Shown: piece after piece, positions 22,011 through 30,485 of the stretch | Layout of the letters: the number at the start of each line of letters is the position of its first letter | Position numbering within the stretch: position 1 is the first letter of the stretch | Virus record (IMG/VR): IMGVR_UViG_3300036978_000532 | Location: 1-35,879 of that record | Source of the DNA: a virus | Length of the DNA: 35,879 nucleotides | Direction: 5' to 3' (one strand) | The notes under the pieces: model-generated | Seen by the model: only the letters and a program-made list of their open reading frames with translations | Databases searched by the model: none | Told to the model about the DNA's origin: nothing | Program-made: the position numbers and the translations under genes

Positions 22011-23680
22011 TGTTGATGCAATTTTTCAAAGATTTCTTTCGCTCTTGCATACTCGCTTTCATTATTTCCTCTTTGGTAGGTATCATCAAGCGCACGATTT
22101 TCCCAAAACGGATGGTGATGAATGAAAGTAATGTCACGAGCATCAATAATTGCGTTATTTTTTGCCGCACGAAATGTGAAATCGGTGTCAGAATAAACAT
22201 TCTTGAAGACTGGGTTGAAGAGTCCATTTTTTTCATAATATTTGCGAGTCAGGATTGCCATGCAAAGCAACGAATCTGTTCTGTATCCATCAGAAATTTG
22301 AAGGACACTTTCATTTTTTGGGTCAATCCGCTGTTCAATCATTTCATCCCATCCAATCGGGCATTCCCAATCGTCAGAAAGTTGAACAAGAATGTCACCT
22401 GAACATTTATCTGCGGCCATATTCCATGCTCCAACAGAAAACCCATCATAAAATTGAACAACTTTCTTAAAACGATGAAGGACATTTGCAGTCTTGTCAT
22501 CTTTATCAACTGCAAAAATATGTTCAATGCGTTCAGGATTTTTAGCTCGATTGAACCACATTGTCATTGCCTTTACTGCTTCGATTGGTCGCCCTCTTGT
22601 TGCGTGAAGCAATGAAATCTTTATTCCCTTTGAATGTTTTAGAACATTGCCTTCAATGATTGACGCTTGATCTTCTTTTCCGCATGACCGCAAACACCAC
22701 GCCAAAAGTTGGTATCCCTTCCATCCATACCATTCAGCCCGATGCGTCCATTGCGGAAATTTAGGAACAGGAATTTCCGTCATTTGATTTGCAACTTTTA
22801 AGGCATCGTATGGTTTTTTCAGGTCAAGCAAAATTGAAGCTTCCAACCCATACGCTTCGCGCCTTTTTGGTTCAAGAGTCTTGGCTTGCTTTACAAAATT
22901 CAAAGCAACTTCACCAGATGTAAGGTTCGCACAATTCAACAGAGTTTCGTAACGATGCACTCCATCCAAATCCTGCATTGCTAAAGCTTCTGCTCCATAC
23001 TTTGCCGCAAGTTCATTCTTTCCAAAAATGAAGTTCTCGTAATGAAGATAAAATTTGTAATGCGATGACATTTTATCATTGTGCATCAGAATCCGCATAT
23101 TCCTTTCATTGCTGTTGCGGTTTCCTTGTGCTGGTTTGTGAACGATTTCAAGATCGCGCCGAATATGAACCTTAACATCCTTGGAGGGTTGAACATTTTC
23201 GTGAATTGGACGATACCACCAACCAGTTTTGAAACGAAAGAACCTTTCCCTTGGTGATCGTTTGTTTTGTTCTGGAATTACATAATCTGTAAGAATCCAA
23301 TCGCAATCATCAGGACATTCAGCAATCGCTTTCAAGTGGGGTTCTGCCATTTCTGGCTCAATAACATCATCGCAGTCTGCCCACATAACCCATCCATCAG
23401 TTCCAGAAAGATCGTAAGCTTTTTCAAAAGCAAAATTCCTTGCTCTGCCAAAATCATCTAAATGTTTCCAGTCCGAAACAAGAGGCTGATTGAAGTATTC
23501 AAAGCAATGGCAACCTAACCCCTTTGCAATCTCGATTGTTTTATCAGGTTCAAGTGATCCGATTGCACGAACAATAACAATATCGTCGCAAATTTGCTGA
23601 AGTGATTTTACGCATCGCTCGATGCGTCCCTCCTCATTGCCGCATATTAGGCCAGCGACAAGCCTTCTTTTTGGTTTCAT
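22007..23680 (-). CDS. Two-domain glycosyltransferase: GT2 + TPR-like + second GT2-like domain (557 aa)
   Basis: Residues 1-220 form a GT2 domain of the SunS/TPR type: VAGLICGNEEGRIERC and WADCDD (100-105, DxD metal site). A helical TPR-like part follows (about 225-355). Residues 360-557 start ISLLHATRGRP and carry AADKCSGDILVQLSDDWE, D-T-D-F-T-F and HHHPFWE, a second GT2-like fold. It is the first gene after the capsid terminator and probably modifies virion or cell-surface glycans. No promoter is clear ahead of it. Confidence 0.78.
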   Translation of the reverse strand: MKPKRRLVAGLICGNEEGRIERCVKSLQQICDDIVIVRAIGSLEPDKTIEIAKGLGCHCFEYFNQPLVSDWKHLDDFGRARNFAFEKAYDLSGTDGWVMWADCDDVIEPEMAEPHLKAIAECPDDCDWILTDYVIPEQNKRSPRERFFRFKTGWWYRPIHENVQPSKDVKVHIRRDLEIVHKPAQGNRNSNERNMRILMHNDKMSSHYKFYLHYENFIFGKNELAAKYGAEALAMQDLDGVHRYETLLNCANLTSGEVALNFVKQAKTLEPKRREAYGLEASILLDLKKPYDALKVANQMTEIPVPKFPQWTHRAEWYGWKGYQLLAWCLRSCGKEDQASIIEGNVLKHSKGIKISLLHATRGRPIEAVKAMTMWFNRAKNPERIEHIFAVDKDDKTANVLHRFKKVVQFYDGFSVGAWNMAADKCSGDILVQLSDDWECPIGWDEMIEQRIDPKNESVLQISDGYRTDSLLCMAILTRKYYEKNGLFNPVFKNVYSDTDFTFRAAKNNAIIDARDITFIHHHPFWENRALDDTYQRGNNESEYARAKEIFEKLHQQ

Positions 23681-23712
23681 AATTTATACAATGACGATTC
23701 TGTCAATAAAGC

Positions 23713-23746
23713 AAAAACCCCGCCCTCTTGCAAGAGCGGGGTTTTT
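23713..23746. terminator. Strong intrinsic terminator after the major capsid gene
   Basis: AAAAACCCCGC-CCTCTTGCAAGAG-CGGGGTTTTT forms a near-perfect GC stem with A- and T-runs on both sides, so it can end transcription in both directions. On the minus strand it lies 36 bases after the capsid stop codon and before the glycosyltransferase genes. Confidence 0.9.
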
Positions 23747-23781
23747 CTATGAAACCCAAACAAACAAAACAGCGGTATTTT

Positions 23782-24732
23782 TTAAATGAACCCAGTCGTG
23801 ATGCGGATGATCGAAGAACCATCGATAACCTTCTCGGCCGAGTTCTGACGAACACGAAGAACATCAGCGCGGCGAGCATCGTCACGATAGGTTTCCGACA
23901 CGAATGGAACGGGCGAATCTTTAGCCCAAACGATCGTGCGACCAAATCCACCACCAGCGAAATCACCACCGACGGTATTGCAGAGTGCCAGATAGGTATT
24001 GCCCCAGATGAAACCGCCAGCGTAAGGTTGTCCCTTCTTGGCAGTATTTTTAGCGGCACGACCCACAAGGACGCGATCAACTCCAACAGCGGCTGCAACT
24101 TCTGCTTCGCTCAAGAGGCGAGTTTGATCAGAAGGAACAACACCAAAGAATTGGTTTTGCACTTTCACCGAACGGCGGATGCGCTCGAAAACTGGTTGCG
24201 ACATAACAAGCGTGTTAGGAAGCACTCCATATTTGGCAAGTTCAAGCTTGGCGTTAGCGACATCAGCAGGAACATCGAATGTTCCGATGTTGGCATCGGT
24301 GTAAGCGGCAGAAGCAGAAATTGCAGTCAGGCCGTTAGAGGCAAAGGTTGCAGAAGCAACGCGAGCTTCGTGGCTGATTTGGATTTGACGCAAGAGCATT
24401 GCGGCAATGTTCACTTCGGTATCGAAGAAACGATCCAGATCGCGACGATTAGCGTCAGGAAGAACCTCTTCAAGACCATACTCGATTGCGTCGAATGTAT
24501 CGCTATCAAAGCGGCGGCTTGTGCGGGGATACCCAGAACCAGCGGCAATTTTGAGAGTGTCATCGTTCAATGCTTCGGAATTGCCGAGGTTGAGCTTGAG
24601 ATACACGCCCGACTTAACATCAGACGAATAAACAGGCATCACTTCAGCACCGATGAACATATTGTTTTTATTGGACAAGCCCTCGAAAACGGCTTGAGCA
24701 ATATCAGAGCGGATATTAACAGATGAGATCAT
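23782..24732 (-). CDS. Major capsid protein, gpE-like HK97 fold (316 aa)
   Basis: This 316-aa protein fits the lambda gpE / HK97-fold family. It has an N-terminal arm with helix (NIRSDIAQAVFEGLSNKNN), an E-loop-like segment PVYSSDVKSGVYLKL, and a long spine helix (FDTEVNIAAMLLRQIQISHE). It ends with conserved VPFVSETYRDD/ARRADVLRV strands. The neighbours confirm it: decoration and protease genes upstream and a strong terminator downstream. No separate N-terminal scaffold domain is visible. Confidence 0.88.
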   Translation of the reverse strand: MISSVNIRSDIAQAVFEGLSNKNNMFIGAEVMPVYSSDVKSGVYLKLNLGNSEALNDDTLKIAAGSGYPRTSRRFDSDTFDAIEYGLEEVLPDANRRDLDRFFDTEVNIAAMLLRQIQISHEARVASATFASNGLTAISASAAYTDANIGTFDVPADVANAKLELAKYGVLPNTLVMSQPVFERIRRSVKVQNQFFGVVPSDQTRLLSEAEVAAAVGVDRVLVGRAAKNTAKKGQPYAGGFIWGNTYLALCNTVGGDFAGGGFGRTIVWAKDSPVPFVSETYRDDARRADVLRVRQNSAEKVIDGSSIIRITTGFI

Positions 24733-24738
24733 ATTAAA

Positions 24739-25104
24739 TTATTGGTTGAATTTTGGAACATACTCCACAACATCGCCAGCAACGCCGCTATTGATAGCAA
24801 CGCCAAGCGTGACGGTTGAGGCATTAGCATAAGCACCGACGATGCCGCCACCAGTAACAGCGAAAACAGAACTACCAGCAGTAGTTGTTGCGCCAGCGGT
24901 GATGATGCCGAATTGAGTCGGGAAAAATAGTTTCACGGCACCCATTTCACCTGCTGAAACATCTTCTTGAAGCACTCCAATTGCTGAAGCACCAGTTGCG
25001 GCAATTTGAGCCGCGTTATCCCCGCTGATTGCAACGAGGCTATTTGCTGTGACGGCACTCGCAAACGAGAAGCTGCGAATACCCATGTCATTTTGTGTTG
25101 CCAT
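24739..25104 (-). CDS. Capsid decoration protein, DUF2190-like (121 aa)
   Basis: This 121-aa beta-rich protein has repeated Gly/Ala/Val strands (SVTANSLVAISGDNAAQIAAT and TTTAGSSVFAVTGG). Such DUF2190-type proteins lie beside the capsid gene and stabilise the head, as lambda gpD does. It ends six bases before the capsid start. Confidence 0.75.
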   Translation of the reverse strand: MATQNDMGIRSFSFASAVTANSLVAISGDNAAQIAATGASAIGVLQEDVSAGEMGAVKLFFPTQFGIITAGATTTAGSSVFAVTGGGIVGAYANASTVTLGVAINSGVAGDVVEYVPKFNQ

Positions 25105-25113
25105 AAAATTAGA

Positions 25114-25977
25114 TTAGAAATTGAGTTGATTGTTGTCACGGGCGAAAATGTATTCGTCCCGATGATTGCGCATTGCAAAGCGAATTGCCTCCGTTCGGCT
25201 ACCGAGTTCTTGAGTCTTTTGAAGGATGATTTCCTTCAAATCAACCTTGGAATCCTGTTTCTCTTCAGCAGGAACAGAAATTTTTACTGGTTCTGCGCCA
25301 AAGTTGGCGATGATCGAATCAAGTTTTGCTTCAAGTTTAGAAACTTCAGAAAGTTCAGCGACAGGTTGTTCGCTTTCGCAGTTGCAAAGCGATTCTTTTT
25401 GCATCATTTCTTTGCACTCAAGCATTGCGGCCTCAAGAGCGTCCATGCGTTTTGCAAGTTCAACGATGTTGATTTCACCCGATTCCTTTTCAGGCATCGG
25501 CATTTCTGGTGTTTCAGTATCTTCGGGCATTTGTTGGGCGAAAGTGTCAACTTGCTTTGCAGTAAAACTAAAAAGCCCTGTTGCATTTGCCGCAGGAGTT
25601 TGAACTAAATCAGCCGAGTAAAGTTCCGTGCATCGTGCAAAACTGATTCCATCAATTTCCTCAATCGGACCACTAAAGGCAATGCTGATTCCAAATGTGT
25701 CGGGAAGTTTGCTTGAGATTTCAAGAACATAATCCCGCATCGGGGAAGTTTCAAGCAGATTCAAATCACCCAGCAGTTGTTCGCCTTCAATTCTAAAATT
25801 GTTTACAAATCCAACGATGTCCTTGATCCCTGCACCATGATCAAGATTGACTTTTACACCACCTCGATAAGATTCAGCGCATTCTTTAACTTCAATCAAA
25901 GTTTGTTTATCGACATAAAGCCCATGTCCCTTCGCTTCACCGATTGAAATAATTGAAACTCCTTTGATGCTTTCCAT
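25114..25977 (-). CDS. Head maturation protease with C-terminal scaffold region (287 aa)
   Basis: Residues 1-150 have a prohead-protease look: VKVNLDHGAG (His about 46), GDLNLLETSP, LPDTFGISIAFSG (Ser in the catalytic position) and CTELYSADLVQTPA. The rest (150-287) is Glu/Lys-rich and helical (KRMDALEAAMLECKEMMQ), as in scaffold domains fused to proteases. It would shape and then trim the prohead. Place between portal and capsid fits the lambda-type order. Confidence 0.78.
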   Translation of the reverse strand: MESIKGVSIISIGEAKGHGLYVDKQTLIEVKECAESYRGGVKVNLDHGAGIKDIVGFVNNFRIEGEQLLGDLNLLETSPMRDYVLEISSKLPDTFGISIAFSGPIEEIDGISFARCTELYSADLVQTPAANATGLFSFTAKQVDTFAQQMPEDTETPEMPMPEKESGEINIVELAKRMDALEAAMLECKEMMQKESLCNCESEQPVAELSEVSKLEAKLDSIIANFGAEPVKISVPAEEKQDSKVDLKEIILQKTQELGSRTEAIRFAMRNHRDEYIFARDNNQLNF

Positions 25978-26004
25978 GCAAAGGCGTGAATGTCAATTTA
26001 TGGG

Positions 26005-27999
26005 CTATTCTGCTCGATTCATTTGCTCTACTTTTTTAGCCGCCCAAGTTTGCCCTGCATCACCGCCCCACAATGCCCAAGCAATTCGACCATTTGAAGG
26101 AAACCCATCTTCATCAGGCGTAAAGCCCTTCCCCTTTTTATCAACTTCGTGGCGTGAAAAATACGAGTGCATTCTTTTAACGGTATCATCCGACAAGTTT
26201 TTGCTGTTGGAAATATCTCTTGCGCGAGCAACTCCGATTGATGTTCCTCCACGCTTAAATTTTCTACGCCACTCAAGTCCTTTGATTGCCTCGATAATCA
26301 TTCCTTGTGTCGGCTTATTTTCATCCGCTAATTCAGATTCAGTTTGCGGGACTTCTGGAATTGGCGTTGCAATTTTTTGTGCTGATACAATTTGATCAGC
26401 GGATTTTTGATCCATTCCAAAAACATTTACAAGAATGATTGCAGTTTGTTCGGGGCTTAATTCTCCCTTGGAAAAAGACGCAATAACTCCAGTCATGCCA
26501 AAAACGCCTTGCGTTCCGATTGTTTCAATCAACGGAGGCGTTTGGTTTTCCGTGTAAATTTGATCCATTGCAGTTGCAGGAACAGAATCAGAAATTCTAA
26601 TTGGTTGAACATTATATTCTTTCCCTAATTCTTTAATCATTGAAGCTTCTTTTGCTCTAACACGCAATGCCTCTTCGTAATCTTCTCCGTTGTCTCCGTA
26701 AATTTGCGATGCAGTTTTCAGTCCTGCTTTCCAAAGCGCAATATCGGCAGTCGCTTCGCGTCCGTAATCGATAGAAACTTTTGCAGGCCACGACCAACGA
26801 CCATCCAAAAGATATTCCGAATCAGGAATCAATCCGCGAGAAGCCGCATCAAGCAAGACAATGTTTTTTATCTTGTTCAAAAATTGACTTTCCAACAATC
26901 CACGCCACCTCAAAAATGTTCTTTCAGCCATTGCGGCTTCCATCCTCGCCATCGGGCCACTTTTGTCAGCGTCAAAGGCGAATCCGTATGGCAATCCTAC
27001 TGCCATGCAAACATGAGCTTGAATCAGGCGAATAAACTCTCCGAATGCTCCAGTAGGCCGATCAGATTTGAACATTTCCATCTTTTCACCAGCAGAAAGA
27101 TAATTTACGGATGCTGGATCAATGCTTTGCAATCTGGTTGTTTGTCCTTGATCGTTTGTCGTTCTTGAGAAGTAGTCCGAAGGGTCAGCCGCACCTGTTT
27201 CCGTGGTAATCACGCCGCTTTGATAAGAAGCATACTTGATTGCCATTACTTCAGCTTTGATTGCCTCCTGTAAGTCTCTGGTTGCGTTCAACGCTGTTGC
27301 AAATGATGATCTCCCACGATATTCATCTAAACGAGCAGAATCAAAAATGTGGATAAACTCTTTTGCAGGAACATCAGTTGGATTGATGTATTGATTATTG
27401 ATCGTCCTTTGAAAAATTGTGTATGAAATCGGACGACCATAATCATCAATGTTAATGCCGCCGATATATTTATCCGTGTCGGTCTTGTCGTATGGCGAAC
27501 CAATTCGGTCAGCTTCAACACTTTGAAGTTTGAGGTTTTTTTTATCCCTCACAATGATAAATCCGCAATCCCCATCCCGCAAGATTGCCATTACTGCTAA
27601 CTGCAACAAGGTTGTGAAGTTATGCCGCCCCAAGAAATCGCACTCGTTGCACCACTTTTCCCAATACGCTTCGATTGCCGTATCAATTTCCTTGTCGCCA
27701 GTTCTTGCCTGATAGCCGATACGCCCTGAAACATAGGTTGCAAACTTCAAGAGCAGGGAACGAACAGGCGGGAAGTTGTCGGCAAGATCGCGTGCCGCCC
27801 GAATAAGCGAATATCTTTCCCTTGTCCCTGAAGTATCTTCCCCACCAGAAACCCCCCTTGAAATACCCCGCTTTTCACTCGTCAAAGCAGAATCGAACCT
27901 TCCAAAGTTCCGCAACTTCGATTGTTCAATCATTCGATTGAGTGCAAGCTTCGGGGAAACAAACGAAAGTGCTTTCGTGATAATATCTGGTTGATTCAT
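26005..27999 (-). CDS. Portal protein, lambda gpB family, with extra C-terminal domain (664 aa)
   Basis: Residues about 30-520 match the lambda-type portal: FPPVRSLLLKFATYVSGRIG, AILRDGDCGFIIVRD, GRPISYTIFQ and GPMARMEAAMAERTFLRWR. It forms the 12-mer ring through which DNA enters. From about residue 570 there is a further unit (ARARDISNSKNLSDDTVKRM ... GRIAWALWGGDAG) that in other phages occurs alone or on other proteins. This makes it longer than lambda gpB (533 aa). It overlaps the gpW-like gene by four bases. Confidence 0.9.
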   Translation of the reverse strand: MNQPDIITKALSFVSPKLALNRMIEQSKLRNFGRFDSALTSEKRGISRGVSGGEDTSGTRERYSLIRAARDLADNFPPVRSLLLKFATYVSGRIGYQARTGDKEIDTAIEAYWEKWCNECDFLGRHNFTTLLQLAVMAILRDGDCGFIIVRDKKNLKLQSVEADRIGSPYDKTDTDKYIGGINIDDYGRPISYTIFQRTINNQYINPTDVPAKEFIHIFDSARLDEYRGRSSFATALNATRDLQEAIKAEVMAIKYASYQSGVITTETGAADPSDYFSRTTNDQGQTTRLQSIDPASVNYLSAGEKMEMFKSDRPTGAFGEFIRLIQAHVCMAVGLPYGFAFDADKSGPMARMEAAMAERTFLRWRGLLESQFLNKIKNIVLLDAASRGLIPDSEYLLDGRWSWPAKVSIDYGREATADIALWKAGLKTASQIYGDNGEDYEEALRVRAKEASMIKELGKEYNVQPIRISDSVPATAMDQIYTENQTPPLIETIGTQGVFGMTGVIASFSKGELSPEQTAIILVNVFGMDQKSADQIVSAQKIATPIPEVPQTESELADENKPTQGMIIEAIKGLEWRRKFKRGGTSIGVARARDISNSKNLSDDTVKRMHSYFSRHEVDKKGKGFTPDEDGFPSNGRIAWALWGGDAGQTWAAKKVEQMNRAE

Positions 28000-28244
28000 G
28001 GTCTTTGAGTCGGGAAAATTGGACTAAATCTCTTAACGCGATTGCCTGAAACAGAATCAATCGCCGCTTGAAGTTCCTTTAGAGTTTGAGAAACTTCAGC
28101 AAGGTTTGCTCTGGTGAATGAACGCCCTGCTATGCTATAAGATGAACCTGCAACGGCAATTGCTTTTAAACACGCGGTGAAATCCGTTTGCAATTCCTGC
28201 AAAGTGGCAAGAGGCAAACCAAAGAATGATTTTTGCAATCCCAT
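27996..28244 (-). CDS. gpW-like head-tail joining protein (82 aa)
   Basis: This 82-aa protein resembles lambda gpW: a helix (LATLQELQTDFTACLKAIAV), a turn with GSSYSIAGRSFTRANLAEVS, and a second helix (QTLKELQAAIDSV). Like lambda W it lies directly before the portal gene. It would bind the portal and help the tail attach. Confidence 0.78.
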   Translation of the reverse strand: MGLQKSFFGLPLATLQELQTDFTACLKAIAVAGSSYSIAGRSFTRANLAEVSQTLKELQAAIDSVSGNRVKRFSPIFPTQRP

Positions 28245-28260
28245 TTATTTGTTGCTTATG

Positions 28261-28536
28261 TCAATTCTGATATTTTATTGCGTCTCTGCATTGTCTGGAT
28301 AACAAGCAGTCTTCAGTCCAGTAATCGCAAACTGCATTCATCGCGTCAAGCATTTTATAGCTTCGATTCAACTCATCAACAATATACTTACTTCTTGACT
28401 TCTCCCCACGGACAGAATCAATCTTTTTCCAAAACGATTCCGACGCCGAAATGGATTTGCTGATCTTTTGCCTTCCATTGCCAGAACCTTTTTTTCTTCC
28501 AGCACCGATCCGTTTACCGCCGCTTTGTTTTTTCAT
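28261..28536 (-). CDS. Small basic protein, possible ribbon-helix-helix DNA-binding (91 aa)
   Basis: A basic Lys/Gly/Arg N-terminus (GGKRIGAGRKKGSGNGRQKI) is followed by a short strand KSISASESFWKKID and a helix (SRSKYIVDELNRSYKMLDAM). That suggests a ribbon-helix-helix fold. It would bind DNA, perhaps as a regulator. The first 23 bases overlap the upstream coiled-coil gene. Confidence 0.55.
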   Translation of the reverse strand: MKKQSGGKRIGAGRKKGSGNGRQKISKSISASESFWKKIDSVRGEKSRSKYIVDELNRSYKMLDAMNAVCDYWTEDCLLSRQCRDAIKYQN

Positions 28537-28852
28537 TTGATAAATGTTTGTATGCTTCTAAAACTTCAACTCGTTGAATTGCTTGTTCAACTCCATTTGC
28601 AGGATAATTTACAAAGTGATGTAAGAGTTCTGAAATCTCTTTCCATGCGTCTAATTTTTGCAACAACTCATCCCGCTCTTGTTTGTATCTGCCGCACATT
28701 GTCGCCCACTCGTCGCGTGATTTGTAAACTTTTTCAAGTTCACCAATCATTCGGTCATGATGCTCTGCCTCCCGTTGAGCGTCCAGTTTCATTTTTTGAT
28801 TCTCCAAAACCAATTCAGTAATTGTTTCTTGCTGTGCTAACTTTATATCCAT
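28514..28852 (-). CDS. Coiled-coil protein (112 aa)
   Basis: The 112-aa protein is one long helical, charged stretch (residues 1-95; e.g. NQKMKLDAQREAEHHDRMIG), predicted coiled coil by heptad spacing of Leu/Met/Ile. No other domain. It is linked by overlaps to both neighbours. Function unknown. Confidence 0.62.
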   Translation of the reverse strand: MDIKLAQQETITELVLENQKMKLDAQREAEHHDRMIGELEKVYKSRDEWATMCGRYKQERDELLQKLDAWKEISELLHHFVNYPANGVEQAIQRVEVLEAYKHLSNEKTKRR

Positions 28853-29157
28853 TTCATTTCCCCCTGCAATTCCTTATTTTTTCCATACTTTGCTTTTATT
28901 TTTTTTGTTCTCCATTTCATAACATCTTCACGAATCAGTTCATCTGTATGTGGATGATAAATATACATACTCCCATTAAAATTTATGCCTCCATAATATC
29001 GCGCAATGGAAAATTGGGTTTGCGTAACATTTGTTATCCCGAATGGTGATTTTCGGTGGAGTGGGCAATCATCCAAATCTTTCAAGATGCTAAATTTTTT
29101 CAAGTTATCCTGCGTCTCGGACGCATTATTTAAGTCATTTTGTTCCATAATGTACAA
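28843..29157 (-). CDS. Hypothetical protein (104 aa)
   Basis: The start may be the ATG at 29157 or the one three codons later (MEQNDLNNASETQ). An acidic N-terminus is followed by a small central unit (FGITNVTQTQFSIARYYGGI) and a basic tail (KWRTKKIKAKYGKNKE). No family recognised. Overlaps the next gene by 10 bases. Confidence 0.6.
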   Translation of the reverse strand: MYIMEQNDLNNASETQDNLKKFSILKDLDDCPLHRKSPFGITNVTQTQFSIARYYGGINFNGSMYIYHPHTDELIREDVMKWRTKKIKAKYGKNKELQGEMKWI

Positions 29158-29166
29158 TTTTTCTGT

Positions 29167-29490
29167 TTATTCGTTGTCTGCAATTGATCGTTTGAGGTTA
29201 AAAATGCCCTGCAAATCTGGTTCGTTCTGCATGATTAGGCGAGCATAGAATGCCCTGTAAGAGTTGCAAAGCTTGTAATCGTCTTCGCTATCTGTCGCCA
29301 GATAGTATTCCCAACGAAGAACCTCATACAACATCGAAATCCCTGTTTGTGCGCTCCTGTTTTTAGCCCTGAATCTCCGTGCCAAGGTAACAAGTGCGGA
29401 GTAAACATGAGGATTGGAGGCATGGAACAATTCAAACTTTTTTGCAAGTCTGCTTGTCGGTGAAAACTCAAATTCAAATTGATCGTTCAT
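29167..29490 (-). CDS. Conserved phage hypothetical protein (107 aa)
   Basis: This 107-aa helical protein contains FELFHASNPHVYSALVTLAR and SMLYEVLRWEYYLATDSEDD, a pattern I have seen as a common small protein in many phages and prophages. Its function is not established. It overlaps the zinc-finger gene upstream by four bases. Confidence 0.68.
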   Translation of the reverse strand: MNDQFEFEFSPTSRLAKKFELFHASNPHVYSALVTLARRFRAKNRSAQTGISMLYEVLRWEYYLATDSEDDYKLCNSYRAFYARLIMQNEPDLQGIFNLKRSIADNE

Positions 29491-29660
29491 TTTGTTTTTT
29501 TCTTAAACCAGTTTTGAAAATGCCCAAAATCTCGGGGTTGAGTGACACTTTTGTTTTGATTACAAACATCGCACTTTCCGAAATGCCATGTTGAAACTTT
29601 TTCTTTTTTGGATCCATGCTTTGTCCCGCATTCCCAACAAGCCCAATTTGGATAATTCAT
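29487..29660 (-). CDS. Small zinc-finger protein (57 aa)
   Basis: The ATG at 29658-29660 opens 57 codons. C8-x2-C11 and H26-x3-C30-x2-C33 form a likely zinc site (ACWECGTKHG ... WHFGKCDVCNQ). Small proteins of this W-C-x2-C ... G-x-C-x2-C kind are frequent in phages and bind nucleic acid or protein. It overlaps the next gene by ATGA. Confidence 0.65.
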   Translation of the reverse strand: MNYPNWACWECGTKHGSKKEKVSTWHFGKCDVCNQNKSVTQPRDFGHFQNWFKKKTK

Positions 29661-29670
29661 TTTAAGAAAT

Positions 29671-29694
29671 GCGGAAGGGGATTGCCCCTCCCGC
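29671..29694 (-). terminator. Hairpin after DUF932 gene, possible terminator or leader
   Basis: GCGGAAGGGG (29671-29680) and CCCCTCCCGC (29685-29694) pair over 10 positions (one G-U on the coding strand) with loop ATTG. The sequence after it on the coding strand is ATTTCTTAAA, a weak U-tract, and the zinc-finger ATG follows within 11 bases. It could stop or reduce transcription. Confidence 0.6.
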
Positions 29695-29702
29695 TGTTAG
29701 TC

Positions 29703-30431
29703 TTAGTTCAAGAATGCTTCTGCAACATTCCATAATTCCCTATTGACGGCGACATCCGTTCCTGCGGATGTTATTTTACGGATTCCGCTGTATCGGCGTC
29801 CTTGAGTTAAATTTTCTTGCACTCGGTTGAATATCCTCCAAAGATTGTCGCCGTTATCATCATATCGGCGAACATAATCTAGCGATTGGATTTGTTTTTC
29901 TTCTGGCTCGTTGTAACGAATTTTTGCAGCTTCTGATAAGAATGAAATCTTTTCTGGATATGAAAGTTGTTTTGATTTCATTCTTCCAATTACATCTGTT
30001 AAGCGTGTTGAATTGGAAATCAATCGTGTTGCTGCTTCTTGAATAAGTTCGATGTTAACTCTTTTATGGATAAATTTTACTTCATCTTGGATGCTTCCAG
30101 ACACCATTCCGTTTGAACAAACAAGACGGAAAATACCAAGCATCATTTTAAGTGAGCTTGATCCATCGTGTGCATTTATCAATACAACCTCTGGAAATTC
30201 ATCTCCAACCTTGGCAAGTTGTGAAGATTCATGCCGCATCCGAACAACATGTTTTTGGAAACCTTTGCGTTCTTCTTTGTTGACCTTTTGGATTTGGATT
30301 TGACGAGTGGTGAATCCTACATTTTGCAGGTTGTCGATAATTGCGCGGCTTGAAATAAAGCCATACTTTGGGCTTGTATTTGATGCTGCGTGAGCGGCGT
30401 CGATTGCGCTGAGTTGATTTAATGTTGTCAT
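29703..30431 (-). CDS. DUF932 family protein (242 aa)
   Basis: This 242-aa protein fits the phage/plasmid DUF932 family: YGFISSRAIIDNLQNVGF, VRMRHESSQLAKVGDEFPEV, LINAHDGSSSLKMMLGIFRL and VCSNGMVSGS. These are conserved stretches of that family. Its biochemical role is unknown, though some relatives are linked to plasmid or phage anti-restriction regions. The start has no SD and a leader of the form CAAAATAGAAAATAAAATG behind a hairpin. Confidence 0.82.
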   Translation of the reverse strand: MTTLNQLSAIDAAHAASNTSPKYGFISSRAIIDNLQNVGFTTRQIQIQKVNKEERKGFQKHVVRMRHESSQLAKVGDEFPEVVLINAHDGSSSLKMMLGIFRLVCSNGMVSGSIQDEVKFIHKRVNIELIQEAATRLISNSTRLTDVIGRMKSKQLSYPEKISFLSEAAKIRYNEPEEKQIQSLDYVRRYDDNGDNLWRIFNRVQENLTQGRRYSGIRKITSAGTDVAVNRELWNVAEAFLN

Positions 30432-30466
30432 TTTATTTTCTATTTTGAGGTTTATTATTTATTGGT

Positions 30467-30480
30467 GTTCTGGGGAGAAC
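30467..30480 (-). promoter_or_regulatory. Short leader hairpin upstream of DUF932 gene
   Basis: GTTCT (30467-30471) and AGAAC (30476-30480) pair across GGGG. It lies in the 54-base gap before the DUF932 start and is followed by the same A-rich leader as the promoter-linked genes. No promoter is clear directly upstream. Confidence 0.45.
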
Positions 30481-30485
30481 GAAAA

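Noticed and set aside
23681-23706. TTGACA with TATAAA/TAAATT as a promoter for the GT2 gene
   Set aside because: Spacers are 12 or 14 bases, outside the usual 16-18, and the start would fall at or inside the coding region. The -35 also abuts the terminator arm.
23728-24726. Long plus-strand open frame (332 codons) opposite the major capsid gene
   Set aside because: It mirrors the capsid codons on the other strand, has a composition unlike any known protein, no leader, and no neighbouring plus-strand gene. The capsid reading is strongly supported.
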